NCBI RefSeq assembly: GCF_005771675.1
Contig: NZ_VAJM01000023.1
Coordinates: 1 to 53,633 of the forward strand
DNA length: 53,633 nucleotides
Source of the DNA: Hymenobacter jeollabukensis
GTDB taxonomy: Bacteria > Bacteroidota > Bacteroidia > Cytophagales > Hymenobacteraceae
Direction: 5' to 3'
Shown here: piece after piece, positions 41,221 through 49,631 of the stretch
Position numbering within the stretch: position 1 is the first letter of the stretch
Layout: each line of letters begins with the position of its first letter
The notes under the pieces: model-generated
What the model was told of the DNA's origin: nothing
The model's input: only the letters and a program-made list of their open reading frames with translations
Database searches by the model: none
Made by a program: the position numbers and the translations under genes

Positions 41221-41304
41221 CGCCAGCGTTTAAATGCGCTGGATTTCTGCGTTTTCTGCCCTAGTTGCCCTCCCGAACACCTCTCCACTGCCCTGACTCA
41301 CCCC

Positions 41305-42690
41305 ATGCAACAAGATAAAATCGTCGTCGGCCTCGACATCGGCACCACCAAAATCTGCGCCTTAGTGGGCCGCAAAAATGAATTCGGCAAGCTCGAAATT
41401 CTGGGCATGGGCAAAGCCGTGTCGGAAGGCGTGGTGCGCGGTATCGTGTCGAATATCGACAAGACCGTGGACGCCATTAAGCGCGCCATCCGCCAGGCCG
41501 AAGAGCAGTCGGGAATTAATATCGGCATTGTCAATGTGGGAATTGCCGGGCAGCACATCAAGTCGCTGCAACACAACGGCTCGATTACCCGCGCCTCCGC
41601 CGATTCGGAAATTACCCAGGAAGACGTGATGCGCCTCACCAACGACATGTATCGGTTGGTGACGCCGCCCGGCTCGGAAATCATCCACGTAATGCCCCAG
41701 GACTACAAGGTGGATTACGAGGAGGGCATCATGGACCCGGTGGGCATGTCGGGCGTGCGGCTGGAAGGCAACTTCCACATCATCACCGCCCAGAGCACGG
41801 CCATCAACAACATCAACAAGTGCGTCACCAAGGCTGGGCTGGAAATCGACAACCTGATTCTGGAGCCGCTGGCGTCCAGCATGTCGGTGCTGTCGGACGA
41901 GGAGAAGGAAGCCGGTGTGGTGCTGATTGACATCGGCGGCGGCACCACCGACCTGGCCATCTTCAAGGACGGCATCATCCGCCACGCGGCGGTGCTGCCC
42001 TTCGGCGGCAACATCATCACTTCGGACATCAAGCAGGGCTGCATGGTGATGCAGAACCAGGCCGAGCAGCTGAAGGTGAAGTTCGGCAAGGCCATTGCCG
42101 AGGAAGCTTCCGAATACGAAATCGTGAGCATCCCCGGTCTGCGCGACCGGGCACCCAAGGAAATCAGCCTGAAGAACCTGGCCTACATCATCGAGGCCCG
42201 CATGGAGGAAATCATGGAGCTGGTGTACGCCGAGATTCAGCGCACCGGCTTCGAGAAAGGCCTGGCCGCCGGCATCGTGCTGACGGGTGGTGGCTCGCAG
42301 CTGCAGAATCTAGTGCAGCTCACCGAGTACATCACCGGCATGGATACCCGCATCGGCTACCCCAACGAACACCTGGGCAAGTCGCGCATCGAGGCCGTCA
42401 AGTCGCCGATGTACGCTACCACGGTGGGCCTCGTGCTGTCGGGCTACCGCTCCCTGGATGACCGCGGCGGCCGCCAGCAGTACGACGAGTACACCATGAC
42501 CCGGCCCCACGAGGCCCCGGCCCGGCAGAACACCCAGCCGGTGCAGCCCCAGGGCCAGCAGGCCAAGTCGGATCAGCCGAAGCAGCCCGAGCAACCCAAG
42601 CAGCCGAGCAAGGCCGCCGGTTTCTTCCGCGACATTCTGAGCCGTACGAAAGGCCTGCTCATCGACGATTTCGACGACAAACAGTACTAA
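41305..42690 (+). CDS. ftsA: Cell division actin-like protein FtsA
   Basis: This actin-fold ATPase tethers FtsZ to the membrane. The phosphate loops are IVVGLDIGTTKICALVG (residues 4-20) and VVLIDIGGGTTDLAIF near 205, with the adenosine motif AAGIVLTGGGSQLQNL near 320. After the actin core comes a Pro/Gln-rich linker (about 390-435) and a C-terminal FRDILSRTKGLLIDDFDD segment, the likely amphipathic membrane helix. The length of 461 residues reflects the linker. It is 133 bp from ftsZ, across an inverted repeat. Confidence 0.95.
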   Translation: MQQDKIVVGLDIGTTKICALVGRKNEFGKLEILGMGKAVSEGVVRGIVSNIDKTVDAIKRAIRQAEEQSGINIGIVNVGIAGQHIKSLQHNGSITRASADSEITQEDVMRLTNDMYRLVTPPGSEIIHVMPQDYKVDYEEGIMDPVGMSGVRLEGNFHIITAQSTAINNINKCVTKAGLEIDNLILEPLASSMSVLSDEEKEAGVVLIDIGGGTTDLAIFKDGIIRHAAVLPFGGNIITSDIKQGCMVMQNQAEQLKVKFGKAIAEEASEYEIVSIPGLRDRAPKEISLKNLAYIIEARMEEIMELVYAEIQRTGFEKGLAAGIVLTGGGSQLQNLVQLTEYITGMDTRIGYPNEHLGKSRIEAVKSPMYATTVGLVLSGYRSLDDRGGRQQYDEYTMTRPHEAPARQNTQPVQPQGQQAKSDQPKQPEQPKQPSKAAGFFRDILSRTKGLLIDDFDDKQY

Positions 42691-42701
42691 ATGGCTACAT
42701 T

Positions 42702-42812
42702 GTCAGATGGTTAAATGGTTGGACGTTCAAGCAGCGCACATCGGCGCCCGAACTCCCAGCCATTTAACCATTTGGTACGTCAAGCCCCCGGCCATTTCTC
42801 CCGCCATCTGAC
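42702..42812. repeat. Interleaved inverted repeats between ftsA and ftsZ
   Basis: GTCAGATGG (42702-42710) pairs with CCATCTGAC (42804-42812), and GATGGTTAAATGGTT (from 42706) pairs largely with CCATTTAACCATTT (42760-42773). The words differ from the GGTGAA type but the geometry is similar. The stretch covers most of the 133-bp gap just before ftsZ. Confidence 0.65.
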
Positions 42813-42823
42813 TCCCCCGCCAT

Positions 42824-44401
42824 ATGGATTTTAAATTTGATATTACCCCCCAGGGCAAGTCCATCATCAAGGTGATTGGCGTGGGCGGCGGCGGCTCCAA
42901 CGCCGTCAACCACATGTTCTCCCAGGGCATCAAGGACGTCGAATTCGTCATCTGCAACACCGACAAGCAGGCTTTGCAGAGTTCTTCGGTGCCCAATAGA
43001 CTGCAAATCGGCGTCGACCTGACCGAAGGCCTCGGCGCGGGCGCCAACCCCGAGCGCGGCAAGCAGGCCGCCATCGAAAGCCGGGAGCAAATCCGCGAGT
43101 TGCTCAGCAACGGGACCAAAATGGTGTTCATCACCGCCGGCATGGGCGGTGGCACGGGCACCGGTGCGGCCCCGGTCATTGCTAAAGTAGCCAAGGAGCT
43201 GGGCATCCTGACGGTCGGCATCGTGACGGCACCCTTCATGTTTGAGGGGCGCAAGAAGCGGCAGCAGGCCGAAATGGGCATCCGCGACCTGAGCGAAAAC
43301 TGCGACACGGTGCTCGTCATCCTTAACGACAAGCTGCGCGAGATGTACGGCAACCTGCCCATCCGCTCGGCTTTCGCCAAGGCTGATAACGTGCTGAGCA
43401 CCGCCGCCAAGTCCATTGCCGAAATCATCACCGTGACGGCCGACGTGAACGTGGACTTTGAAGACGTGAAAACCGTCATGAAGGACTCGGGCGCGGCCGT
43501 GATGGGCTCGAGCATCACCGAGGGCGAGAACCGCGCCCGGCGCTCGGCCGAAGAGGCCCTGGCCTCGCCGCTACTCAACAACACTGACATCCACGGCGCG
43601 CAAAAAATCCTGCTCAGCATCATGTCGGGCGACCAGGCCGAGCTGGAAATGGACGAGCTGACGGAAATCACGGAGTACATTCAGGCCAAAGCCGGCCAGG
43701 ATGCCGAGGTGATTTTTGGCCACGGCATCGACTCCACGCTGGGTCAGAGCATCCGCGTGACGGTTATTGCCACCGGCTTCGCCCGCGACACGCACAGCAT
43801 CTCCATCATGGGCGGCTTCAGCGACCTGCAGCCCGCCAAGACGGAAACCATGCCCGTGACGGCCGATCCGCAGATCAACCTGTTCGACAAGGACCGGCAC
43901 GAGCCCGTAGCCGCAGTGCGGCCGGCAGCTACCCCCGTGGCGACGCCGCCTGCTCCGGTAGCCGCCCCCGTGGCCAGCGCCGAGTATCCGCCCGTGACGC
44001 CGTCGGCCCAGCCGGAGCAGCCCCAGGCCCGCTTCGATCTGGAACAGTCGCCCTCGCCCTTCGTGCCGCCGGTGGTGTACCCCGCGCCGTCGGCGCCGGA
44101 GCCGCTGCAGGCCGTGCAGCAACAGCCGACGGCTGCCCCCGAGGCGCCGCAGGCCGCCCCGGCTTCGCGGCCTTCGCTTGATGCCCGCGCCGAGGAGCGC
44201 CGTCGCCGGTTGATGGAGCTGAGCAACGGCATTTCCAACGACGCGATGAAGGAGCAGCTGGAAGTGCCGGCCTACCTGCGCCGCCAAGTGAAGCTGGAGC
44301 AGGTGCAGCCCTCGTCGGAGCGCAACATCTCGCGCTTCAACCTCTCGGACGACAACGAGCTGCTCGGCGACAACCGCTTCCTGCACGACAACGTGGACTA
44401 A
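42824..44401 (+). CDS. ftsZ: Cell division GTPase FtsZ
   Basis: The tubulin-like GTPase core (about residues 8-325) has IGVGGGGSNAVNHM near 18, the signature GGGTGTGAAPVI near 108 and the NxDFEDVKTVMKDSGAAVMG segment near 210. A Pro/Ala/Gln-rich linker of about 120 residues follows, then a helical tail with VPAYLRRQVKL near 483 and a second conserved stretch RFNLSDDNELLGDNRFLHDNVD at the end. VPAYLRR is the usual Bacteroidota C-terminal peptide for FtsA binding. At 525 residues it is longer than E. coli FtsZ because of the linker. It is the last gene of the cluster. Confidence 0.97.
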   Translation: MDFKFDITPQGKSIIKVIGVGGGGSNAVNHMFSQGIKDVEFVICNTDKQALQSSSVPNRLQIGVDLTEGLGAGANPERGKQAAIESREQIRELLSNGTKMVFITAGMGGGTGTGAAPVIAKVAKELGILTVGIVTAPFMFEGRKKRQQAEMGIRDLSENCDTVLVILNDKLREMYGNLPIRSAFAKADNVLSTAAKSIAEIITVTADVNVDFEDVKTVMKDSGAAVMGSSITEGENRARRSAEEALASPLLNNTDIHGAQKILLSIMSGDQAELEMDELTEITEYIQAKAGQDAEVIFGHGIDSTLGQSIRVTVIATGFARDTHSISIMGGFSDLQPAKTETMPVTADPQINLFDKDRHEPVAAVRPAATPVATPPAPVAAPVASAEYPPVTPSAQPEQPQARFDLEQSPSPFVPPVVYPAPSAPEPLQAVQQQPTAAPEAPQAAPASRPSLDARAEERRRRLMELSNGISNDAMKEQLEVPAYLRRQVKLEQVQPSSERNISRFNLSDDNELLGDNRFLHDNVD

Positions 44402-44414
44402 GCGACCCGCCGGA

Positions 44415-44465
44415 TTATAAACAGGAAGCCCCGCTCAATTGCTGAGCGGGGCTTCCTGTTTATAA
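44415..44465. terminator. Perfect 23-bp hairpin ending the dcw cluster
   Basis: The arms 44415-44437 and 44443-44465 (TTATAAACAGGAAGCCCCGC... and its complement) pair at all 23 positions with a 5-nt loop. A-rich and T-rich ends make it work in both directions, between convergent ftsZ and the cytochrome gene at 44483. Confidence 0.95.
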
Positions 44466-44482
44466 GTATTTCCCGAAACCGA

Positions 44483-45586
44483 CTACGGGTTGGGGTCGGA
44501 GAAGCGTGGGTCGGTGATGAAGGTGGAATCGGTAAGGGTGTGGAGGAAAGCAATGATTTTCTGCTTCTCTGCTGCCGTAAGCATGATTTTTTTGGATGGG
44601 TCGTTGGGACTATTCACCAACTGCGGATCGAGGTTAGGGCTGATCTGCACATGCTCGCTGTACTGATCCAACACTTCTTCCAGCGTTTTGAAGCGCCCAT
44701 CGTGCATGTAGGGGTCCGTTAGGGCGATGTTGCGCAGGGTAGGGGCTTTGAACATCCCCCGTTCGAACGCCACGCCGGTGATGCCGCCTCGGCCCGGATC
44801 GGTGAAAGGCGGCAGGTCGAGGCCGTTGTTGAAGAACGTATGGGTCGGACCGCTAAACAGCTCCGTATCGTGGCAGTGCTGGCATTCGGCTCCGCGTACA
44901 AAGGTGGTGGCGTGGCCCATCAATTGCTTGCCCTGCAGTTCATTAGGCAATAAGTAAGACTCCCCGCGCTTGGCTTTGTCGTAGCGCGAGTTAGACGATA
45001 CCAGCGTGCGCTCAAACTGGGCCAGCGCCTTTAGCACGTTTTCCTCGGTGATGCGCGACGAGCCGAAGGCGCGGCCGAAAAGCTTGGGGTAGTTATTTGT
45101 GGCCTGCAGCTTGGTCACGCTCGTCGCCAGCGACTGATGCATTTCCACCGGGTTTTCCAGCGGCGTACGCGCTTGCTGTTCCAGCTTGGTATGTGCTCCA
45201 TCCCAGGTGAAATCCTGCTCCCAAGCCATATTTATCAGAGCCATGCTGCCGCGAGCGTGCTGCTGACCACCCACGCCGATGGCCCGTGCCCGACCGTCGG
45301 TAAAGGCCTTGCTCTGCTGATGGCAGGAACCACACGAAATCGTGCCGTCACCCGATAACTTCTTCTCGTAGAAGAGCATCCGGCCCAGCGCCACTCCTTC
45401 CTCCGTCAGCGGGTTGTCGGCGGGCATGGGCACTATGGCCGGAAAATCCTGAGGCCTGGCCAGCGTCAGGGGCGTGGGTGCCGGAAAGGCCTGTTCTACG
45501 TCCTTATCGGGCTTGCAGGCGGCCACCAGCAACGCGGTGGCGGCAGCCAGGGAGAACAAGCGGCGGAGCGTGACAAGGTGCGGCAC
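44483..45586 (-). CDS. Diheme cytochrome c peroxidase/MauG-like lipoprotein
   Basis: The N-terminus carries a lipoprotein signal (LLVAACKPDKD). Two c-type heme sites are present: CGSCH near residue 86 and CQHCH near 237, with MHDGRF near 293. This is the CCP/MauG/MbnH superfamily, periplasmic diheme enzymes that reduce peroxide or oxidise Trp side chains. The frame starts at a GTG. It is the last gene of a minus-strand run with a paralogue and an MbnP-like protein; that context favours an MbnH-like role. Confidence 0.9.
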   Translation of the reverse strand: MPHLVTLRRLFSLAAATALLVAACKPDKDVEQAFPAPTPLTLARPQDFPAIVPMPADNPLTEEGVALGRMLFYEKKLSGDGTISCGSCHQQSKAFTDGRARAIGVGGQQHARGSMALINMAWEQDFTWDGAHTKLEQQARTPLENPVEMHQSLATSVTKLQATNNYPKLFGRAFGSSRITEENVLKALAQFERTLVSSNSRYDKAKRGESYLLPNELQGKQLMGHATTFVRGAECQHCHDTELFSGPTHTFFNNGLDLPPFTDPGRGGITGVAFERGMFKAPTLRNIALTDPYMHDGRFKTLEEVLDQYSEHVQISPNLDPQLVNSPNDPSKKIMLTAAEKQKIIAFLHTLTDSTFITDPRFSDPNP

Positions 45587-45640
45587 AGGCGAAAGAGAAT
45601 AGCGGTGGTGGAAAGGTAACTACGATTCGCGGGGGGCGGT

Positions 45641-46699
45641 TCACTGTGGCGGCGCCAATTGCGGATTGTGTAGAAACGAGTCATCGGTAAGCGTCTGCAG
45701 AAAGGCCAGCAGGTCGGTGCGCTGCTGCGCGTTGAGGGGCAGGCCGAGGCGGCCATCGGGTCGGCGTAGCAGCGGGTCGAGGGTGGCGGAGCTAACAACG
45801 CCGTGGTCGTAGTGGTCGAGCACCTGGGCCAGCGTCTGGAAGCGGCCGTCGTGCATGTAGGGCGCCGTGCGCGCCACGTTGCGCAGCGACGGTACTTTGA
45901 ACAAGCCGCGTTCCGCCGGGCGGCCAGTGATGTGCGCTCGCCCCGAATCCTGCGGAAAGCTACCGTCCAGGCCGTTGTTGCGGTAGGTTTCGTCGCTGAA
46001 CAGGTCGGTGGCGTGGCAGCTGGCGCAGTTGGCCTGGAATACGGCCAGGCCGCGCAGTTCTGCGGACGAGAAGGTACCGCCCGTTTCGTGGCGCACGTAC
46101 TGGTCGTAGCGGCTGTTGGCGGAAGTAAGGGCGGCCGTAAACTGCGCCAGTGCCCGCAGCAACTGGTAAGAGGTGATGGGGCCCGCGCCGTAGATGCTGG
46201 CAAAGCGCGCCGGGTAGCTGGGGTGACGGTTGAGCTTCGCCAGTACGTGCGGCAGGGTTTCGTCCATTTCCAGGGCGTTGCCGAGCGGTGCCAGCGGCAG
46301 CATCTCGATGTGCGACACGGCACCGTCCCACATCAGGGTGCGGCGCCAGCGCATGTTTTGTAGGGGCGGCGCATTGCGGGGCCCGAGGCGACCCTGCACC
46401 CCCAGGCTCAACTGGCGGCCGGCATCGGCAAAGGCATCGGCCTGGCGGTGGCAGGAGCCGCAGGAAATGGTGCTGTCGCGCGAGAGCAGCGGGTCGTAGA
46501 ACAGGCTGCGGCCCAGCTCGAAGGTAGCGCGGTCGGGCGGGTTTTGCTCGGGGCCGTATGCGGGCGGCGGAAAATTACGGGGCACAACGCTGCCGGGTAC
46601 CGCCTCGGGCGAGGTCAGCACGTCGGCATCGGGGTGGCACCCTGCCATGAGCAGCCCCGCCAGCACGGCGGCCAGCGGGGCTGTCCAAGCACGTTTCAT
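45641..46699 (-). CDS. Diheme cytochrome c peroxidase/MauG-like lipoprotein, paralogue
   Basis: It has the same architecture as its neighbour at 44483: lipoprotein signal (LLMAGCHPDAD), heme sites CGSCH near residue 80 and CASCH near 228, and PYMHDGRFQTLAQVLDHYDHG near 285. The two are clearly related but diverged, so not a recent tandem copy. It starts 12 bp after the MbnP-like gene, the tightest linkage in the run, which makes it the best MbnH candidate. Confidence 0.9.
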   Translation of the reverse strand: MKRAWTAPLAAVLAGLLMAGCHPDADVLTSPEAVPGSVVPRNFPPPAYGPEQNPPDRATFELGRSLFYDPLLSRDSTISCGSCHRQADAFADAGRQLSLGVQGRLGPRNAPPLQNMRWRRTLMWDGAVSHIEMLPLAPLGNALEMDETLPHVLAKLNRHPSYPARFASIYGAGPITSYQLLRALAQFTAALTSANSRYDQYVRHETGGTFSSAELRGLAVFQANCASCHATDLFSDETYRNNGLDGSFPQDSGRAHITGRPAERGLFKVPSLRNVARTAPYMHDGRFQTLAQVLDHYDHGVVSSATLDPLLRRPDGRLGLPLNAQQRTDLLAFLQTLTDDSFLHNPQLAPPQ

Positions 46700-46711
46700 G
46701 AGCAGGAAGGC

Positions 46712-47500
46712 TTAGTCGCCGTTGTGCACGTGGTCGATGCGGAACATGCCGGCGGCGTAGTTGATGGCCAGTTTCACGCCACTGGAGTCGGCGCCGTGGC
46801 CCGTGCCGCTCATTTGCCGCAGGCTGACGGGGTGGGGCCCGGCAAATACGCGTTGCACGTCAGCTTTCAGGTGGAGTTCCGGAGACTGGCTGGCCGTGAC
46901 CTGCAAGGACGCCACGCCCGTGGGCAACGCCGGCGACACCGTACGCATGCTCACGTAGGGCTTGCGGAAGCCGCCGACATGGTAGCTGTAGACCCCGTTG
47001 CTGGTCGATTGCGGCGAGGTGCCCTCCAGCTTCAGGAAGATGTAGCCCGAGACCCAGCCCCAGTACATGTCGTTGTTCGGGGCCAGGGCGCCCGTCTGCG
47101 CGCCCGCCATGTTGCGGGCGCTGTCGACGCCGATGGTAAACGTGACTTTGGTGTAGGTATCAAACGGGACGCCCTCGATGGCAAACTTGCGCGAGTTCGT
47201 ATCGGACTGCTTCACGAGGTGGTAGCTTTCGGGCTCCGCCCACACCGTGCCATCCGTTTTGGTGAACTGGAAGTTGCTGAGGATGTAGTTGAACTTGCTG
47301 ACGGTAATCTGTTCGCCGGCCAGCGTCGAATAGGCGTCGCCTATCACCAGGGCTTGGCTGCCAACTACGTTTTCAAACTCGAAGTTGATTTTGCCCGTCG
47401 TGACGGTGCTGGGTTGATCATCGTCTTCGCAGGCGGTCAGGCCGATGGCGGCGCCGAGAAGCAGGGTGGCAAGAGCTGCCGGGAGGGTACGGAAAGACAT
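46712..47500 (-). CDS. MbnP-like metal-binding lipoprotein
   Basis: A lipoprotein signal (LLLGAAIGLTACEDDD) is followed by a beta-rich domain: GKINFEFENVVGSQAL near residue 38, the FNYILSNFQFTKTDG block near 70, VTFTIGVDSARN near 125, NNDMYWGWVSGYIFLKLEG near 143 and the C-terminal GMFRIDHVHNGD with two His. This matches the MbnP family, whose founding member is made Cu-binding when its partner MbnH oxidises a Trp to kynurenine. Candidate Trp residues are in DGTVWAEPE and MYWGWVS. Two MauG/MbnH-like genes follow on the same strand. No methanobactin genes are visible in the window. Confidence 0.82.
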   Translation of the reverse strand: MSFRTLPAALATLLLGAAIGLTACEDDDQPSTVTTGKINFEFENVVGSQALVIGDAYSTLAGEQITVSKFNYILSNFQFTKTDGTVWAEPESYHLVKQSDTNSRKFAIEGVPFDTYTKVTFTIGVDSARNMAGAQTGALAPNNDMYWGWVSGYIFLKLEGTSPQSTSNGVYSYHVGGFRKPYVSMRTVSPALPTGVASLQVTASQSPELHLKADVQRVFAGPHPVSLRQMSGTGHGADSSGVKLAINYAAGMFRIDHVHNGD

Positions 47501-47561
47501 GAACGGTAAGCTGGGGTGGTAGGGAAGAAGGGGCGTTGGGGCGCCCCGTGCTGCGGAGCAA

Positions 47562-47942
47562 TCAGCGCCGCAGTACGGGCGGCCGAAAAACGTCCCGGTT
47601 CACTTCCATCCCAATGCGCGGCGCACGCAGCTGCCCAAACCCAGCCCGAACGGCCGGCATGGTGCGGCGGGGCGGCTGGTAGCAGAAGCGAGTCAGCGGC
47701 AGGGCTTCGAACTTGAGCTTGGCGTGGTTTTGCGGCGCTTTCTTCTCCGCGTCGTCAGTTTTAGCCAATTGCTTACGCAGGTGGCAGCGGCCGTTGCAGC
47801 GCAGTTGGGGCCGGTTTTTGTTCACGCAAAACTGTTCCGTGATGCGCTGCCGGTGCAGGGCGTAATCCAAAACCAGCACTTCCCGGCTGAACGACTGCAG
47901 CAGGATGAGCAGGGAAAGGAACACGACCAGGCACTGGTGCAT
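47562..47942 (-). CDS. Small Cys-rich membrane protein of the MbnP operon
   Basis: The protein starts with one hydrophobic helix (LVVFLSLLILLQSF) followed by the motif block FCVNKNRPQLRCNGRCHLRKQLA (near residue 38), a CxNxxxPxxxCxGxCxLxKxL pattern that I know from many unnamed Bacteroidota proteins near metal-related genes. Three cysteines within 16 residues suggest metal or redox binding outside the membrane. The rest is basic and poorly structured. It lies 61 bp upstream of the MbnP-like gene and is probably the first gene of that transcript. Function unknown. Confidence 0.75.
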   Translation of the reverse strand: MHQCLVVFLSLLILLQSFSREVLVLDYALHRQRITEQFCVNKNRPQLRCNGRCHLRKQLAKTDDAEKKAPQNHAKLKFEALPLTRFCYQPPRRTMPAVRAGFGQLRAPRIGMEVNRDVFRPPVLRR

Positions 47943-48039
47943 AGCGGCGAAAGAAGCAGTGGCAGGCCTAAAGATAACGTGAAGGCCGGGTTGTTATCCG
48001 ATGATGCGGTTCCGGCGCCGCGGGTTGGCCGCCTCGCAC

Positions 48040-48567
48040 TTAGAACCGCAACAATTGTTCCGCTTGTTCCCGCAACAGCTGCTCGAACAGCGGATTGCGC
48101 AGCTCGCCGGTGGTGGTAAGGCTGGCTTCGATGTTGGGCAGGCGCACGCGCATGGGCAGCACGGCCGTGCCCAGGTACATCAGCACGTCGGTAAGGTGGC
48201 TCAGGGCCAGCAGCCCGCCCTGCGTGCCCGACGAGAGGCCCACCAGCGCCGCTTTCTTGTCGCGGATGCCGCCGGGGTAGGGTAGCCCGTCGATGAAGGC
48301 CTTGAGCACGCCGGGGTAGGAGCAGTTGTACTCCGGCACCACAAACACCAGCTTATCGGCCGAGCTGGCCATATCCACCAGCACGTTGAATTCCGGGTGG
48401 CTGCCCACGTTGTGGTAAAGCGCCGTGGCCGTGAAGTCGGCGGGCAGGGCGGCCAGGTCCAGAATCTGCACCTCGGCCCCGAATTCGCGCAGCTGGGCGG
48501 CGTACAGCTCGCTGATGCGCCGGGCGCGGGAGTTCGGCCGATTGGTACTGGCAACGATGGTTATCAT
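48040..48567 (-). CDS. NAD(P)H-dependent FMN reductase family protein
   Basis: This is a flavodoxin-like protein of 175 residues: ITIVASTNRPNSRARRIS at the start (phosphate loop for FMN), VFVVPEYNCSYPGVLKAFIDG near 76 (the PEYN-S-PG signature of the family) and VGLSSGTQGG near 108. Such enzymes reduce FMN, azo dyes, quinones or chromate. It is transcribed separately from sdhCAB, which ends at a strong terminator upstream; a short tandem repeat lies just before its start. Confidence 0.88.
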   Translation of the reverse strand: MITIVASTNRPNSRARRISELYAAQLREFGAEVQILDLAALPADFTATALYHNVGSHPEFNVLVDMASSADKLVFVVPEYNCSYPGVLKAFIDGLPYPGGIRDKKAALVGLSSGTQGGLLALSHLTDVLMYLGTAVLPMRVRLPNIEASLTTTGELRNPLFEQLLREQAEQLLRF

Positions 48568-48573
48568 CGGGTC

Positions 48574-48606
48574 AATTAAAAATTAAGAATTAAAAATTAA
48601 GAATTA
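48574..48606. repeat. Tandem repeat AATTAAAAATTAAG (2.4 copies)
   Basis: The 14-bp unit AATTAAAAATTAAG starts at 48574 and 48588 and a partial copy AATTA follows to 48606. It sits directly upstream of the FMN reductase start codon (48567, minus). Its AAT/TTA composition stands out in this GC-rich region. Confidence 0.85.
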
Positions 48607-48665
48607 GGGCGCCCAGCAGGCAGGCTCGACCTTCTTGATTCTCAATTCCGACGCGGGAGAACAAC

Positions 48666-48698
48666 AAAAAAGCGAACCAGCCGGGCTGATTCGCTTTT
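48666..48698 (-). terminator. Terminator of the sdh operon
   Basis: AAAAGCGAACCAGCC (48668-48682) pairs with GGCTGATTCGCTTTT (48684-48698) apart from one G-U. On the minus strand a T tract follows the stem. It lies 23 bp after the sdhB stop. Confidence 0.9.
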
Positions 48699-48720
48699 CT
48701 GCGTTGCAAACTACGAAGCC

Positions 48721-49506
48721 TTAGGCAAGGTTATTCGAGGTAGCCTTGGCCGCCAGGAATTCGCGGTTCAGGATGGCAATGTTTTCCAGCGAAATGCCCA
48801 CCGGGCACTCGGCGGCGCAGGAGCCGATGTTGGTGCAGGCGCCAAAACCTTCCTTGTCCATCTGCGCAATCATGTTCTCCACGCGGGTTTTGCGCTCCAC
48901 CTGGCCCTGGGGCAGCAGCGCGAGCTGCGATACCTTGGCCGAGACGAACAGCATGGCCGAAGCATTCTTGCAGGCCGCCACGCAGGCGCCGCAGCCGATG
49001 CAGGTAGCCGCGTCAAAAGCTTGGTCGGCAATGGACTTGGGGATGGGAATTTCGTTGGCGTCGGGTACGCCGCCGGTGTTTACCGACACGTAGCCGCCGG
49101 CCTGGATGATGCGGTCAAACGCCGAGCGGTCCACCGACAGGTCCTTGTTCACCGGAAAAGCCTCGGCGCGCCAGGGCTCAATGGTGATGGTGTCGCCGTC
49201 GGAGAATTTGCGCATGTGCAGCTGGCAGGTCGTGGTGCCCGGCTCCGGGCCGTGGGCGCGGCCGTTGATGAACAGGTTGCACGAGCCGCAGATGCCTTCG
49301 CGGCAGTCGTGGTCGAAGGCCACGGGCTCGTCGCCCTTGCGCAGCAGGTCCTCGTTCAGCACGTCGAGCATTTCCAGGAAGGACATATCCGGGGAGATAT
49401 CACGCACCTGGTAATCCACGATGTTGCCTTGGGTGTTGCGGTTTTGCTGCCGCCACACCTTCAGCGTGAGGTTCATTGGTTTGGCATTGGGGTTACTTCC
49501 AGCCAT
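48721..49506 (-). CDS. sdhB: Succinate dehydrogenase/fumarate reductase iron-sulfur subunit
   Basis: It holds the three clusters of complex II: the [2Fe-2S] ligands in [18 protein letters not shown] near residue 65, the [4Fe-4S] site [11 protein letters not shown] near 165, and the [3Fe-4S] site in [12 protein letters not shown] near 220. It passes electrons from SdhA to the quinone site at SdhC. The ATG at 49506 ([18 protein letters not shown]) is chosen; a longer frame reads into the inverted repeat before sdhA. It is the last gene of sdhCAB. Confidence 0.95.
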   Translation of the reverse strand: MAGSNPNAKPMNLTLKVWRQQNRNTQGNIVDYQVRDISPDMSFLEMLDVLNEDLLRKGDEPVAFDHDCREGICGSCNLFINGRAHGPEPGTTTCQLHMRKFSDGDTITIEPWRAEAFPVNKDLSVDRSAFDRIIQAGGYVSVNTGGVPDANEIPIPKSIADQAFDAATCIGCGACVAACKNASAMLFVSAKVSQLALLPQGQVERKTRVENMIAQMDKEGFGACTNIGSCAAECPVGISLENIAILNREFLAAKATSNNLA

Positions 49507-49523
49507 TTCTATTTCAAATTTTG

Positions 49524-49623
49524 AATTCTGAATTATAAATTCTGAATTGGGGTCGTGCTGTGGATTCTGACGGACGGCCGGGCCATCAACTAATTCAGAA
49601 TTCAGCATTCATAATTCAGAATT
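49524..49623. repeat. Inverted repeat of AATTCTGAATT words between sdhA and sdhB
   Basis: The left arm (49524-49548) consists of AATTCTGAATTATAAATTC and on; the right arm (49592-49623) is largely its reverse complement, with extra bases. The loop is 43 bp. It fills the gap between sdhA (stop at 49632) and the sdhB start at 49506. The AT-rich words contrast with the flanking genes. Confidence 0.8.
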
Positions 49624-49631
49624 CCTTCAAC

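Noticed and set aside
48574-48606. AATTAAAAATTAAG repeat considered as a replication origin or CRISPR remnant
   Set aside because: There are only 2.4 copies, no DnaA-box pattern and no spacers; listed as a tandem repeat.
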